A stretch of DNA of 64,000 nt from Lineus longissimus (GCF_910592395.1 NC_088315.1:11474501-11538500), one strand, 5' to 3'; positions 38,401-49,398 are shown, numbered from the stretch's first letter. Translations and numbers: made by a program. The notes: generated by a model from the sequence alone, not told the origin.

Positions 38401-39328
38401 TATTTTAAAATTTTATCTGACACAAGGGTTAAAACTAAAAAAGATTCATAGAGGCATCTCTTACGAGGAAGCTGATTTTTTGAAACAATACATTGATCAT
38501 AATACGCAGTTAAGAAGCAAAGCAAAAAATGATTTTGAAAAAGATTTCTTCAAATTGATGAATAATAGTGTATTTGGTAAAACCATGGAAAATGTAAGAT
38601 TACGAGAAAATATTACGTTGGCCACTAATACCAAACAATTAAGAAAATTAGTAAATTCAAACAATTACCGTTATCATAAAATTTTTAATGAAAATTTGGT
38701 GATGGTTCAACGTCAAAAATCAGATATTTATTTGTGTAAACCTATTTATATTGGTCAAGCGATCTTAGATCTATCCAAACAACACATGTACGATTTTCAC
38801 TATAATCATATGATGAAAAAATATTCTGATAAAATTCAACTCTTATACACAGATACAGATTCTTTAGTCTATCATATCGAAACCCAAGATCTGTATCAAG
38901 ATTTTCAAAAAGATTCAAATTTGTATGACTTTTCAAATTTTCCAAAAGATCACACACTGTTTTCAGACGCGAATAAAAAAGTCATTGGAAAATTTAAGGA
39001 TGAAGAAGCTGGACATGTTATAAGTGAATTTATAGGCTTAAGGTCTAAATTGTATTCCTATGTAAAAGGTCAAGAACAAATTAAGAAATGCAAAGGTGTC
39101 AAGAAGAATGTGATTGACAAGGATATTACTTTTGAAGAATACAAACAAGTGTTGTTGGAAAAAATTCCTATCGAAAAACAAATGACGGTATTTAGAAGTC
39201 GAAATCATCAACTTTTCACAGAAAAAGTAACCAAAGTAGCATTAGATGCAGCGGATGATAAGCGAATGATGCAAGCCGATGGTATTTCAACCTTAGCTCT
39301 AGGTCATTATAAAATTGACAAAATTTAA
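35406..39328 (+). pseudogene. P3 family B DNA polymerase, one stop and one frameshift
   Basis: Frames 35406-36131, 36135-36938 and 36803-39328 together match one polymerase of about 1300 residues. The first two are in the same frame, split by a TAA at 36129-36131; a shift at about 36,815 inside the C2H2-like finger separates the third. The N-terminal part looks SAP-like. Exonuclease motifs IIADFESY, HNLSGYDAHLF and YLKTDVLLLAD, polymerase motifs DANNLYG, KLMNNSVFGK and YTDTDS, and the endonuclease VII-like CYLCHEEFTDL...DHDHFTGQYRG module are all intact. No double-hairpin elements. Confidence 0.9.
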
Positions 39329-39341
39329 AATGTTAAAATAA

Positions 39342-40602
39342 ATGAACTTTTCACCCTATTTAAAATATAAGTCAAATGTAAAGTATCCTTTGAACTATAA
39401 GAATAATTCTTTAACCAAAGATCCTTTTATCCATCAACAGATTACTGTGGATCATCACCAAAGTTTCAACTACGATACGATTGATATTTTTCCTGATAAG
39501 ACTCCTCCAAGAATATTTTCACAGTATTCGCAAGTACAAGAGTATTTAAAAAATGCAACCATGGATAACTGGGAAAACCAATTTAAATTTGCACTATTTT
39601 GTGCCACGTCTGGCTGTGGCGTATCATGGCATAATCATATTAATCATCAGGTTCCTTTAGTACAAAGTATCTTTAGATAGATTTCATGTCTACTTTACCC
39701 TTCGAAAAATTTTACATCAACTTAAAATCCATTTACCAGGAAATCCTGATTTTAATTCAAAAAAGAATCCCTATCATAAGCAAGCGTATGAAAATTTAAA
39801 ACTTGAATTTGGTTCGGTTGATTTTAATTATTTTCATCAAGGAAAAATGAAAGCATTAGATATTACGATGGATGATGGATCCTATTATTTAAGAGATCCT
39901 AGTAAGTTTCCGTTTAATGCAGACAAAAAAGGATATGTGTATTCAGATCATCATAGACTTTATATTGATACATTATCTTTCATTTATTCAGACGATTGGA
40001 CCAATTTCATCGCTTTAGATGGTCAAGGATTGACCAAAGCAGGCATGAGTAGAATCAATGAATCGATTAGAACGTATGTGTATTGCATTCTTGGTGCACA
40101 AACCATGATCAGGCGAGATATTTTAGAATCCTTAGATGCACAAAAACAGTTTGGAATTTTAGTGGAAGATGCGATTCAAGGTCAAACGTTAGTCGATTCC
40201 ATAAAAACATTTCAGACTGCTAGTATTTTAATTTGATCTAAACAATCGTATGCGAACGCCTTAGAAAAAGTAGGTTCACGATTAGATTTTGCTGTAGGTT
40301 TAGGATTACAACTTTTACCGCGTCATATGCGTTTACATATTGGTACGATTGAAGGGTATAATAATTCTCTGTTAACTGCCACGGAAAATACAAATTTTGG
40401 TATCAACACGCATATCAATGTAAGAAAAAAGCGTCAAGTGTCAAAAACTGTACCCATTCCAAAAACATCTACAACACCCATTCCAAAAACAACTATAACA
40501 CCAACACCAACACCACAACCTATGGTACAACCTGAAACAATTCATACAAATTTTACAACAAGTTTAGTAGCACTTGCATTGTTATTGCAGTATTTTTTAT
40601 AA
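39342..40602 (+). pseudogene. P3 homologue of protein A, broken
   Basis: Matches P1 protein A (FALFCATSGCGVSWHNHINH, SIRTYVYCILGAQTMIRRDI, hydrophobic C-terminus SLVALALLLQYFL). A 4-base duplication (TAGATAGA at 39674-39681) shifts the frame and a TGA at 40234-40236 interrupts it. Pro/Thr-rich linker before the tail anchor. Start in TAAATG. Confidence 0.75.
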
Positions 40603-40607
40603 AATAA

Positions 40608-41612
40608 TTGGAAGATGTCTATAAAAAATACAAGTATCCAAGCATCATGAAATTTTATACCATTATGAAAAAAATTGATCCTCATGTAACATTTGAGGAT
40701 GTGGATCAATTTGTAAAATCACAAAAAAGTTTTCAACTCCATAAAAAATCTAGAAAACAAATCAAAGGACATATTATAGCCTATCGTGAAAATGCATTAT
40801 GGTTTATGGATCTTCTTGACCTCACAAATTATTCAAGACAAAATAAAGGTTATAAGTGGATTTTACTTGCTATTGATACATTTACTAGGAAAGCATACGC
40901 TTCTGCGTTGAAAAATAAAACAAAATTTGAAGTGAAAAAAGGGTTTGAGGAGATTTACACAGACTCTGGTGACATCGAATTAATTGTTACAGATTCTGGA
41001 AATGAATTTCTGAATAAACCGGTACAAGATCTTTTAAAAGAATTAAAGATAAAACATGATACAGTGGACATAGGAGATCATAATGCGCTAGGTTTAACTG
41101 ATAGACTTTGCAGAACCATGAAAGAAAAAATATTTAAGGATTTTACAGAACGAAATTCAGTGGTATGGGTGGATCAACTGGATGATTATCTGTATGCCTA
41201 CAATCATTCACCTCATAGAGGTATTTTAGGGTATACACCACAGGAAGCGAATGAACATGATACAGAATTAGTTGCACTCAATGTTGAGAAAAGTATGCCA
41301 GTGGAACAACCGTTTAGGATGGGTGACCTTGTGAGGAAAAAATTAAAGAAACCCCTCTTTACCAAAGGGTTTAAAAGAATCTGGACGTTGAAAACCTATA
41401 CCATAAAAAGTATTGAAGGAATACATGCACAATTGAATGATGATTCTAGAGTCAGATTAGATTCCTTACAAAAAATAACAAAGGATTTTGAAGACATACA
41501 AGAAAATGAAGTGGATAAAGTGGATAAAGACATAAAAATTGAAAAGATCATTCAACATAAAGAAGGATTAGATCCTGAAAATATAATGGACTCACGATTG
41601 AGAAAAAAGTAG
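40608..41612 (+). CDS. P3 integrase, third catalytic residue Asp, start codon TTG
   Basis: Integrase core with D in LWFMDLLDLTNYSRQNKGYK and D in IVTDSGNEFLNK. The position of the third acidic residue reads ALGLTDRLCRTMKEKI, so Asp replaces the Glu found in P1 and P2 (VERFNRTLKEK). C-terminal region LVRKKLKKPLFTKGF is SH3-like; the end (DIKIEKIIQHK) may be a truncated chromodomain. The expected TAAAATAAATG start reads ATAATTG, so the normal ATG is lost. Confidence 0.8.
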   Translation: MEDVYKKYKYPSIMKFYTIMKKIDPHVTFEDVDQFVKSQKSFQLHKKSRKQIKGHIIAYRENALWFMDLLDLTNYSRQNKGYKWILLAIDTFTRKAYASALKNKTKFEVKKGFEEIYTDSGDIELIVTDSGNEFLNKPVQDLLKELKIKHDTVDIGDHNALGLTDRLCRTMKEKIFKDFTERNSVVWVDQLDDYLYAYNHSPHRGILGYTPQEANEHDTELVALNVEKSMPVEQPFRMGDLVRKKLKKPLFTKGFKRIWTLKTYTIKSIEGIHAQLNDDSRVRLDSLQKITKDFEDIQENEVDKVDKDIKIEKIIQHKEGLDPENIMDSRLRKK

Positions 41613-41660
41613 TGTAAAAGTATCCTTAATTTATTATTTGATATTATTGATAAAATATAT

Positions 41661-41694
41661 AACTTTATAAGAACGTGACACTTCTTATAAAGTT
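41661..41694. terminator. 34-bp palindrome between convergent genes (copy 2)
   Basis: Same palindrome as at 34173 and 51032, located between the stop of integrase (+) and the end of the 152-aa gene (-). Confidence 0.7.
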
Positions 41695-41758
41695 ACATCA
41701 TTACTTTAGTCTGACTCGCTAAAATAGCCCAAACAGATGATCACTGATGAAAGTCAAG

Positions 41759-42217
41759 TTATTTCAGATTCTCTGTAACTTTATTGGATTTTTTATATTC
41801 CTGAATAGTAAGATCAAACTCACTCGCAGAAATATGGTCATTCGTAATCGCGCGTGAGAGTAAATTATTCACATCGGTTAAATGATCTTGTGTGCGAATC
41901 CAGATTGTTTTATGTTTTTTAATTTTTTTCCTTAATTGTGGAACAACAATTTTACCTGTTGTGCCTAACATAGTACAAACAACAGCTAAAGGTAAAGTAA
42001 CAATATTGGTAATAACACCGCCTGCGCCAATCGAAGCGATTCCTGCTCCTGCGATAAAAAAGCTAGTTTCTAACCAATGAAGGATAGTTGAAATTTTTTT
42101 ATAATTTTTATACAGTTTACGTCGTTTTCCAATTTTTAGTTGTAAGTCTGATTTGATCTGCTCAATCTGCTCAAAACGAAATTCATCCTGTTCGGGGATT
42201 GAATCTAAGATATCCAT
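41759..42217 (-). CDS. Conserved two-helix membrane protein, P3 (152 aa)
   Basis: Homologue of P1 22031-22690: Gly/Ala hydrophobic core (FFIAGAGIASIGAGGVITNI) and DVNNLLSRAITNDHISASEF. Shorter at the N-terminus. Confidence 0.7.
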   Translation of the reverse strand: MDILDSIPEQDEFRFEQIEQIKSDLQLKIGKRRKLYKNYKKISTILHWLETSFFIAGAGIASIGAGGVITNIVTLPLAVVCTMLGTTGKIVVPQLRKKIKKHKTIWIRTQDHLTDVNNLLSRAITNDHISASEFDLTIQEYKKSNKVTENLK

Positions 42218-42238
42218 TCTTTTATTCTAACAGTAAAT

Positions 42239-42909
42239 CTATTGTACACGCGGTTTTAAATTCAATGGATTCATTTTTTGATTTTTGATGTCAATTTCGA
42301 TATAGGAAAAATTCTGATCTTGAATCATGGCTTTTTGTTTTGAACTGTATTCCACAAGATCCCCATAATTTTTTCCTTTCGCGACAAAGGTGGAAATAAT
42401 ATCAGAAGGAACGCCGTTTAAAAAATTTTTACCATTATCCACAATATTACAACAAATACGATATTCTTGATGAGGTAAAAATTGACAAGGGTGTTCTCCT
42501 TTCACTTCATTGAAAATACATGTATCAGTATAAGAAATTCCTAATAAGGTACATAATTCCTTATGGAGACACACTACAAAAGGAGGATTCACTTTTATCA
42601 CAATTTTACCTTCGTTTTCACAATAAGTGATCATCATGTCGTTCTGACGTCCTTTTTTTTCAGCGCATGTTGTATCGCTTCGATATAAGAGTCAACGGTA
42701 TAAAGTCCGTCTGAAATATAAACAGAATCCTCATTTCTAAAAGTATCACTTGGGGCCGATTCTGCAAAATCTAAATAGTTATTTTTTGAAAATCTTGAAA
42801 TATTAAAATAAGTTGTAGGAATAATAGCGTTTGCGACACGAACTGTTTTATACTGATTAATACTCACCCTTAGGCTTTGTCTCTTTGTTCCATGAAAGCG
42901 TAGATTCAT
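42239..42909 (-). pseudogene. P3 PX-like minor capsid protein, frameshifted
   Basis: Two frames (42909-42634 and 42637-42239) match one protein: RVANAIIPTTYFNISRF and YISDGLYTVDSYIEAIQ correspond to the P1 N-terminus, and FLNGVPSDIIST and YIEIDIKNQKMNPLNL to its C-terminus. The break is at a T8 run near 42650, which may be real or a sequencing error. Confidence 0.75.
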
Positions 42910-42925
42910 TTTATTTTAGAAGAAA

Positions 42926-44338
42926 TTATTTTAAATTTCTTGAAGAAATTTTTTTTGCCCTATATTTGATCGTTCCTGCATTATTCACTACAATTTGAAT
43001 CACGACTAAAATCGTGACAGCGACAGCTATAATCAAATGTTCTGCTAAAAATCCTACCACACCTGCAGCTGCTTTTAATAGAGTGGACATAATGGTTCCT
43101 AGAATTCCAGGGAGTGCTGCTAGAGCTTTTGAACCTAAGGAAAGTAACCAGTTTTTAAATCGAATCAGACCTTGTGTAATTTTATTAGGATGACTGGGTG
43201 GAGTAGGATCTATAGGTATATCTGGTTTTCCAGGTGTATCAGGTGTACCAGATTTACTTGGTTTTACTAAAGAGCCTATACCATGCACGAAACTTGCACC
43301 AATGGCAGATAAAGTTAAAATAACTGCAGTAACAATAGTAGCAAGTTTAAAGCCTTTCAATTTGAATAAAGCGCTTAATCGGTCTCCTAAGGATTCTTTT
43401 GCATCATTGACTGTATCACGAAAATTTTCAGCTAATTGTTTAAAATGTTTTTTACTTCTTTCATTCAAATTAGTCACTTCATCTGATTCTGCTTCATCAA
43501 TTTCTTTTAGATTTTGTTCTTCATGCTCAATTAAGGGTATCATTTCAGGATCATCATTTTGTCTTAGTGCGTTTATTTTATTTTTTATTCTGTCACGTGA
43601 CAGAATATATTTTTCTTTAATAGATCTAAACAGTCTCCTGAAATAGTCTATGATCTTATCTAATTTAGAATTCTTTGTTGTTATAGGTTCGTTTGAATTC
43701 AAAGTGGCATCTCGAATGTCATCAACATCATTAGGGTTAACATGAACAAACTTTGTTTCATTTGTATCAAGATTGGTGTCTTGTACAAGATCTTCAGAAG
43801 TATCCACAACATTAGGTTCCAGAGGAATAGGTGACTTTACGTTATCCAATGAACTAGATCTTGCTCCATCTTCGTAAGTCAATTCTCTTCTAGCTGTTTT
43901 TTCTCCAACATTTTCAATTATTGGAGTTTCTCCAGCATTATTTTTTCTAAAATATGTCATGAATTCTGTTTTTCCTTTTCCTTTTACAGAGCTAATAGTA
44001 TAAGGGTCTTTATTATTTTTCGTTAGTTTAATGTCCCCTCTTGATGTTTTAAAAAATATATCATTGTTTTTATCAATTATTATTCTGTTACGCAGTTCGT
44101 TCATAGATGCTTTTAATTTTAAATTATTTTTTTTCATAAAGTCTTTTAAAAATCTTTCTTTTGTATCAATGATATCCTGTTCGTTCAGTAGATTAATACT
44201 TGGAGCTCGTTGTATATCTCCAGTCAATTCATTCATAAGATAATCATCATACGCTGCTCGTTGATTATAATACTCATTCATATCATCTCCTAAATCATTG
44301 TCAAAGACAGGATTTTCAAATTCCATGTCATTATCCAT
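42926..44338 (-). CDS. Conserved coiled-coil membrane protein, P3 (470 aa)
   Basis: Acidic N-terminus, helical middle, TM (KLATIVTAVILTLSAIGASF), Pro-rich hinge (GTPDTPGKPDIPIDPTPPSH), and the conserved C-terminal module (FKNWLLSLGSKALAALPGIL, then VGFLAEHLIIAVAVTILVVI). Homologue of P1 12729-14246 and P2 54182-55691. Intact in this copy. Start in TAAATG. Confidence 0.8.
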   Translation of the reverse strand: MDNDMEFENPVFDNDLGDDMNEYYNQRAAYDDYLMNELTGDIQRAPSINLLNEQDIIDTKERFLKDFMKKNNLKLKASMNELRNRIIIDKNNDIFFKTSRGDIKLTKNNKDPYTISSVKGKGKTEFMTYFRKNNAGETPIIENVGEKTARRELTYEDGARSSSLDNVKSPIPLEPNVVDTSEDLVQDTNLDTNETKFVHVNPNDVDDIRDATLNSNEPITTKNSKLDKIIDYFRRLFRSIKEKYILSRDRIKNKINALRQNDDPEMIPLIEHEEQNLKEIDEAESDEVTNLNERSKKHFKQLAENFRDTVNDAKESLGDRLSALFKLKGFKLATIVTAVILTLSAIGASFVHGIGSLVKPSKSGTPDTPGKPDIPIDPTPPSHPNKITQGLIRFKNWLLSLGSKALAALPGILGTIMSTLLKAAAGVVGFLAEHLIIAVAVTILVVIQIVVNNAGTIKYRAKKISSRNLK

Positions 44339-44343
44339 TTATT

Positions 44344-44739
44344 TTAAAGAAATTCTGATAAAACCGCAGATCCCACCACACTGCCTGCAATGTACATTTG
44401 TTCATACTTTTTCTGAGATTCACTTGGAGTATAAAAATTTTTAAAAGTCGGTTTAGGATGAATGTTGTCGTAATATCGAATAGAATCTTCCATATTGATC
44501 AATTCTGATTTTGCTTGATGTTGTTTCTGTCGTTGTTCTGCAAGGAAATCTAAATGTTTTATTCTATTCTGTGACCATGCTGCAGATTGTTTTTGTAATT
44601 TTTCTAAAGCTAAATCGTGACGCTTTCGTTCTTCTGCAGCATTCTGTTTATCAAATGCATGAAAGAGGGCAGAACCTCCAACGAAAGCAGTTGCATTAGC
44701 CACAGCACCAAAAATTGTTGTTAATATCATTCCAGCCAT
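44344..44739 (-). CDS. Conserved membrane protein, P3 (131 aa)
   Basis: AVANATAFVGGSALFHAFDK, LALEKLQKQSAAWSQNRIKH and the tail YEQMYIAGSVVGSAVLSEF match the 133-152-aa proteins of P2 and P1. Confidence 0.75.
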   Translation of the reverse strand: MAGMILTTIFGAVANATAFVGGSALFHAFDKQNAAEERKRHDLALEKLQKQSAAWSQNRIKHLDFLAEQRQKQHQAKSELINMEDSIRYYDNIHPKPTFKNFYTPSESQKKYEQMYIAGSVVGSAVLSEFL

Positions 44740-44916
44740 TTTGTTTTATTTTAACAGAAAAATAATCTTTGTAAGCTTTGTACAAAGCTATAAAAATCAT
44801 TCATCACCATTCGTATCATTTTCTTTAAATCTGTTGTTAATTAGTAATATCCCCGCCATCAAAAATGGTTGTTAACAACCATTTTATTTTAACAAAAATT
44901 ATATTTTTTTAATTTT
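44740..44916. other. Intergenic, P3
   Basis: No gene seen; contains a short duplicated TTAGTAATATCC segment (about 44840 and 44920). Confidence 0.5.
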
Positions 44917-45156
44917 TTAATTAGTAATATCCTTTGGCAAATTCATATTTTTTTCAAGATACCCTTTTGTAATAATAGCAAGTGTCACTGCACCAGTGAG
45001 CTTAACAGCTTCCATAAGGTCTGGTTTACTTGGGTCTCCAATATTTGATTTTAGTAGTTTCTTTGCAGCTAATCCATAGCCAACAGTTGAAGCTGTTAAA
45101 ACAGCAGCGTGATAGATCGTGTTACCGATATTTTTCGTGTCAATACTCGAACTCAT
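44917..45156 (-). CDS. Small conserved hydrophobic protein, P3 (79 aa)
   Basis: NTIYHAAVLTASTVGYGLAA and GDPSKPDLMEAVKLTGAVTL match the P1 78-aa protein. Start in TTAAAATAAATG. Confidence 0.75.
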   Translation of the reverse strand: MSSSIDTKNIGNTIYHAAVLTASTVGYGLAAKKLLKSNIGDPSKPDLMEAVKLTGAVTLAIITKGYLEKNMNLPKDITN

Positions 45157-45175
45157 TTATTTTAACAGAAAAAAA

Positions 45176-45484
45176 TTAAATTTCTAATTTAGATTTAGAC
45201 TTTGTTTGTTTTTCTTTAATAGGTTGTTCCACTTGTTCAGTCACATCAGATTTTGAATTTTTGGTGTAATACCATACATAAGTTGCTAAACCAACTCCTC
45301 CAATAAGGAGTGGAAAATAATAGGTTGTATTAGGAGTTGAAGTTTCTTGTGATTCTTCTTCCACTTTAATTTTTTTACGATTCTTGTTCATTTCACCTAA
45401 TTTTTTCCCCCATGCTACTTTTTTAGGATCCTTTGGTTTATCTTTAGTAATAATTTCTTTTACTTTTTCATTATCATCACTCAT
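45176..45484 (-). CDS. Conserved single-TM protein, P3 (102 aa)
   Basis: DPKKVAWGKKLGEMNKNRKK plus one TM (YYFPLLIGGVGLATYVWYYT), homologous to P1 16360-16926 but without its hairpin-encoded segments. Start in TAAAATAAATG. Confidence 0.75.
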   Translation of the reverse strand: MSDDNEKVKEIITKDKPKDPKKVAWGKKLGEMNKNRKKIKVEEESQETSTPNTTYYFPLLIGGVGLATYVWYYTKNSKSDVTEQVEQPIKEKQTKSKSKLEI

Positions 45485-45499
45485 TTATTTTATAGAAAT

Positions 45500-45665
45500 A
45501 AATTATCATTATTATTGTCAAATTATTATCATTATTATTGTCAAATTATTATCATTATTATTGTCAAATTATTATCATTATTATTGTCAAATTATTATCA
45601 TTATTATTGTCAAATTATTATCATTATTATTGTCAACTTATTATCGTTATTATTTGTCAATGACA
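45500..45665 (+). repeat. 23-bp minisatellite
   Basis: About seven copies of TTATCATTATTATTGTCAAA plus TTA. Long ORFs across it are artefacts of the repeat. Confidence 0.95.
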
Positions 45666-45668
45666 TAT

Positions 45669-46042
45669 TTAATGAATTAACATTAATACAACAAATGATA
45701 ATAAATGATTATTTTTTATTTTGTTGTCAATGGACTCAACATTTCAAATGGAAAAGTCTATTTGAACAATTAGCGTTTGGGGAAATTCCTTCTCATGTTA
45801 AAATAAAGCAGCCTTATTTATTCTATGACGATACACCTTTTGGAATGGTAGAGGATCATCGTCTATTTGTACAACAGATGACGTCTTCTATTGTGTTTGA
45901 ACAACCTCCCGTTAAACGGTCAAAAGAAATGATGTTGAGACTTGTCTATATTGAAAAAATAAAAGAGAATAAACAAGCGATGGATGTGATTAGAAAGGAT
46001 TATCGTTGTGCACTACTTAATGTATTATTTAAAAATCGTTAA
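45669..46042 (+). CDS. Unrecognised P3 ORF (about 110 aa after the minisatellite)
   Basis: Non-repetitive reading frame (LIQQMIINDYFLFCCQWTQH, YLFYDDTPFGMVEDHRLFVQ). First in-frame ATG near 45697. No family recognised and no homologue seen in P1 or P2. Confidence 0.45.
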
Positions 46043-46069
46043 TTTAATGAATTTTTGGAAAAAGAATAA

Positions 46070-48343
46070 ATGATTGTTCTATTTATCGAGATCTATACCT
46101 TGTCTCTCTTTTGCTACGCGGAAGAAACTTTTAAGTCCTCAACCAGAAATGACACCAAAAATTAAACCTCTTTTAACGTTTGATACATTAGAAGAAATTC
46201 CAATCAAAATGGAGCACATCACAGAGACAGCATTTCAACCGTCCGATTTAAATGGTGTCACAACACTCATGGATAAAATTAAAATCATCAGTCAGTATGT
46301 GAGACTTTTTTGTAATGAGTGGATATGTCATGATTGTTTTAGCATAGACCATGATCTGTATGACTGGGAAGTGGTGTGCAGTCAATCCCTCACCGAAAGG
46401 CAGTGCACTGAAAATGACTGCATCACACTGCTTTTGACTGAAATCCCCACTGCATATGACTGTCTTAGGCATATCATTTTTTCTTAATGTTTTAAAACCA
46501 CTGATTTTGACTGAAAGACCACTGCAAAGCACTGCCACTTGCATATCATTATTAACGAGGTATTTCAAAAACACTGCCTATGACTGAAAGACCACTGATT
46601 TCCACTTCTCCAACTCTGATCGAAACCCGTGGCATTTTCAACATGACTGAAAACCACTGCTTTATGACTGTTGAGATTAAGACTTGATGGCAGTGTAAAG
46701 CAGTGGTAATTGCAGTCAAATTCAGTGTTAAATATCACCCATAATGCAACCTGAGACAGGAAGCTAGCAAGTTTGAATTTTATAGTCAAACATTGAAGAA
46801 ATCATGGTAGCTCTTCATATTTCTCGATATTTACCCGAATTTCAATATGAGAAGAGGGGAGTTTTAGTCAGTTTGAATTGGAACACATAAGGAGCCAAAT
46901 GAATGCAAAAAGGGTAATCTAGACAGACACTGAAGTTGTATTTTCAGCAAATCAAGAAGGCTGTAGGCCCTATAGGTGTTGTAATGTATGCATACACTGC
47001 AAGATATCTGCATGTATCTTCATGCATCTACTGTAGGCCCTATAGGTGTTAATTGTAATGTATGCATACACTGCTAGATATCTGCATGGGAGCTCAATAC
47101 ACATCAATCAGTCTGTTAGATCATTATTCTACAGGCCTCGTGCAGTTACTTTATTTGGACGTCAATTTGATCTAGCTTCAATCCCTGACATCACTGACAG
47201 TAGCTATGTGCCATGTGTTGTTTCAATTGTCTAGTAACCCCATCTGACCACTGTCATTATGACAAAGTTTGCAATGACGTAGGTCAAGGACGTGAATTTG
47301 TCATCTTTTTACTGTGTCACGTCATCATGCAATGGCGATGTCCTCTATTTGTGCAGATGACGTCATCACTGCAATATTGGACGCAAACACACCGTCTTAA
47401 ATAGGACAGCAAAAGTAACAGTTCGCTAGAAGTTTTTGCTTTTTCGAACAATTTCTTTGGTTGTCATCAGCACAAAGGGGTTCACGTCCCCCAAACCTCT
47501 CTCGGCATCCGTGCCTGCATGCCATTGAATAAATTATTCATATTAACACTGAAAATGACTGCTCCCTCCAGGAGGTTTTGGAAATGGCAGTCAAAATCAG
47601 TGGTGTTTCAGTGTGGATTCAGTGTGCTGCGAAATATTTAAATTAACACTGAACCCCACTGCCAGCCCTGTGCATGATGCATAGTGGGGAGTCATTTTCA
47701 GTGTCAAAAGCAGTGGAAATCAGTCAGCCTAAATATTTAAATGAGCACTGCTTTTGACTGCCTTACCACTGATTTTGACTGTCTTACCACTGCTTATGAC
47801 TCCCTAACCTCTATTTTTGATTGCTGTGTAACTGTATGCTTTGGTAACGCGTGACTGAAAAACACTCCCTATGACTGCTTTCCACTGATTTCAACACTGC
47901 CATAAAAATGTGAGGTAACACTGCAACCTGACTGAATCCTGACTGATATCACACTGCTTTTCGGTGAGGGATGTTATTCGGTGGATCAACATCGTATTTG
48001 GAGTAATGCGATTCAAAAAAGTCCACTTGTTTCTGAATGGTATGGTATGAATCAAACTCATATCATCACATCCACCACTTCAAAACAAGTAGACTTTGAA
48101 AAATTACTGAATACGTATCCCGTATCGTTTGACTTGATAGAAAAAATGAAAAAAGATTACACCATTCTCATTCAAAAATTTGAAACCATGAAAGCCTTAC
48201 ACAAACGTAAAAACTTTTTTATGGATAAAATTGTGTTACAACGCCTCATGGATTTCTATCACTTAGAACTTCAAGTTGTCAAACCAACCCCTGCGCTGAA
48301 CACCTATTATACACTCTTTGAAGAGATGTCATGGCCTGATTAA
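46070..48343 (+). pseudogene. Unrecognised P3 gene split by CACTG transposon
   Basis: The 5' part (frame through 46149 ATG, LLTFDTLEEIPIKMEHITET, to 46386) and the 3' part (47973-48343, DQHRIWSNAIQKSPLVSEWY) are in frame once the transposon and one AT duplication are removed. A TAAATG start at 46068 is in a different frame, suggesting an additional small indel near the start. About 220 residues; no family recognised. Confidence 0.6.
46387..47970 (+). mobile_element. CACTG-rich non-autonomous transposon, complete copy (1584 bp)
   Basis: Terminal repeats CCCTCACCGAAA and TTTCGGTGAGGG, extended by a CAGTG/CACTG pair. Flanked by AT (46385-46386 and 47971-47972); removing the element and one AT makes the surrounding reading frame continuous. 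Both ends carry many CACTG/CAGTG motifs. No transposase. Family unassigned; a 2-bp duplication with CACTG motifs is reminiscent of CMC/EnSpm-type elements. Confidence 0.88.
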
Positions 48344-48375
48344 ACTTTAAGAGAGCATGCCTTTTATAAAATTTA

Positions 48376-48783
48376 GTCTTCCGTGACAGGTAGAACAGAT
48401 TCAGCTGTATTGGCTGCGATGGATCCTGCAGCCAGAAGAGTTGAATTCATATAATAGCCCAATTGTTTTTTGATTTCGCTGTTGATAATGATATTTTTAT
48501 TTAATTTTTCATGAAGTTTTTTTTAATCTAAATTTGGAAACATAAATCGTACGGTTTGCGTATAACCGAATAATAAATTGGAGACCAGTTCATCTGCAAT
48601 TTGCGTATTATAACGTGTTTGATATTCATTGTACATTTTTTTAAGATTTTTCCCACTTGCTTTTTTAATAGTCGCTTCAGACACTTTCATGCCTAATTTT
48701 GTTAAAACACCGCTTTGATAATGTGTTAAGAGTTCTGATCGCATCTCTGTCACAGAATCATTAGGGTCGTCTATCGTGTCCAT
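48376..48783 (-). pseudogene. P3 homologue of the Gln-rich P1 protein, one stop
   Basis: Frame 48783-48523 (NLKKMYNEYQTRYNTQIADE) ends in TAA but the same frame continues (KKLHEKLNKNIIINSEIKKQ, then YYMNSTLLAAGSIAANTAES) to 48376. It aligns with the C-terminal half of P1 15490-16311. The stop sits next to a T8 run. Confidence 0.65.
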
Positions 48784-48791
48784 TTATTTTA

Positions 48792-49398
48792 TTACAAAAT
48801 TTTAAAATCAAACGGTTGTGTTCTGCGCAGTACAAGTCGTTTTCCGCTATCAATCTGTTCAAGAACTGCAGGTTTTTCGCTCATAGGAATACAACGATTT
48901 TCTTTAAACACTTGATCCAGAGAACATTGATCATTCAACGTATGGATCACCATATGCTTACAATTGTCTTTAAAATCTTTGCAAATTGCATTATATTTTT
49001 GAGTTAAGAGCCAAACTGATAAACCATAATGTCTTCCAGAAAAGGCTAATTCAGTTAGTTTGGTGGATTTATTTTTTTGCATCCCAATGGTTCGCACAAT
49101 CATCAATAATAAATAAAGTTTGTTCCTGTTCATCTTTAAACATGTCAATGGCATGTTCTAAACATTGATTTAAATCTTCTTGGACACGTTGAGGAGGATA
49201 AATAAAAATAGCGTCATTGTGTTCAATCCAAGATCTGACACGATAGGTTTTATTCATATCAATGGTAGGGCAAAAGATAAGGATGTAATCAAATTTTTTC
49301 TGAAATTCTTTTTCAAGAAGATCTAGTATAAAATAGGTTTTCCCACAATCGGTCATTCCGGACACTAGCATATTGAATGGAACATCACAATAATTCAT
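48792..49398 (-). pseudogene. P3 packaging ATPase, frameshifted
   Basis: Walker A GMTDCGKT and Walker B TLFIIDDC in frame 49398-49069; LAFSGRHYGLSVWLLTQKYN in frame 49154-48792. The shift is at a T7 run near 49072-49078. Otherwise full length. Start in TAAATG. Confidence 0.85.

Noticed and set aside
45384-45668. Tyr/Ile-rich ORFs across 45.4-45.7 kb
   Set aside because: Produced by the 23-bp minisatellite; only the part after about 45,669 is unique sequence.
46387-47970. Polinton-encoded status of the CACTG transposon
   Set aside because: It has its own terminal repeats and target duplication and appears in two unrelated positions, so it is a separate insertion.
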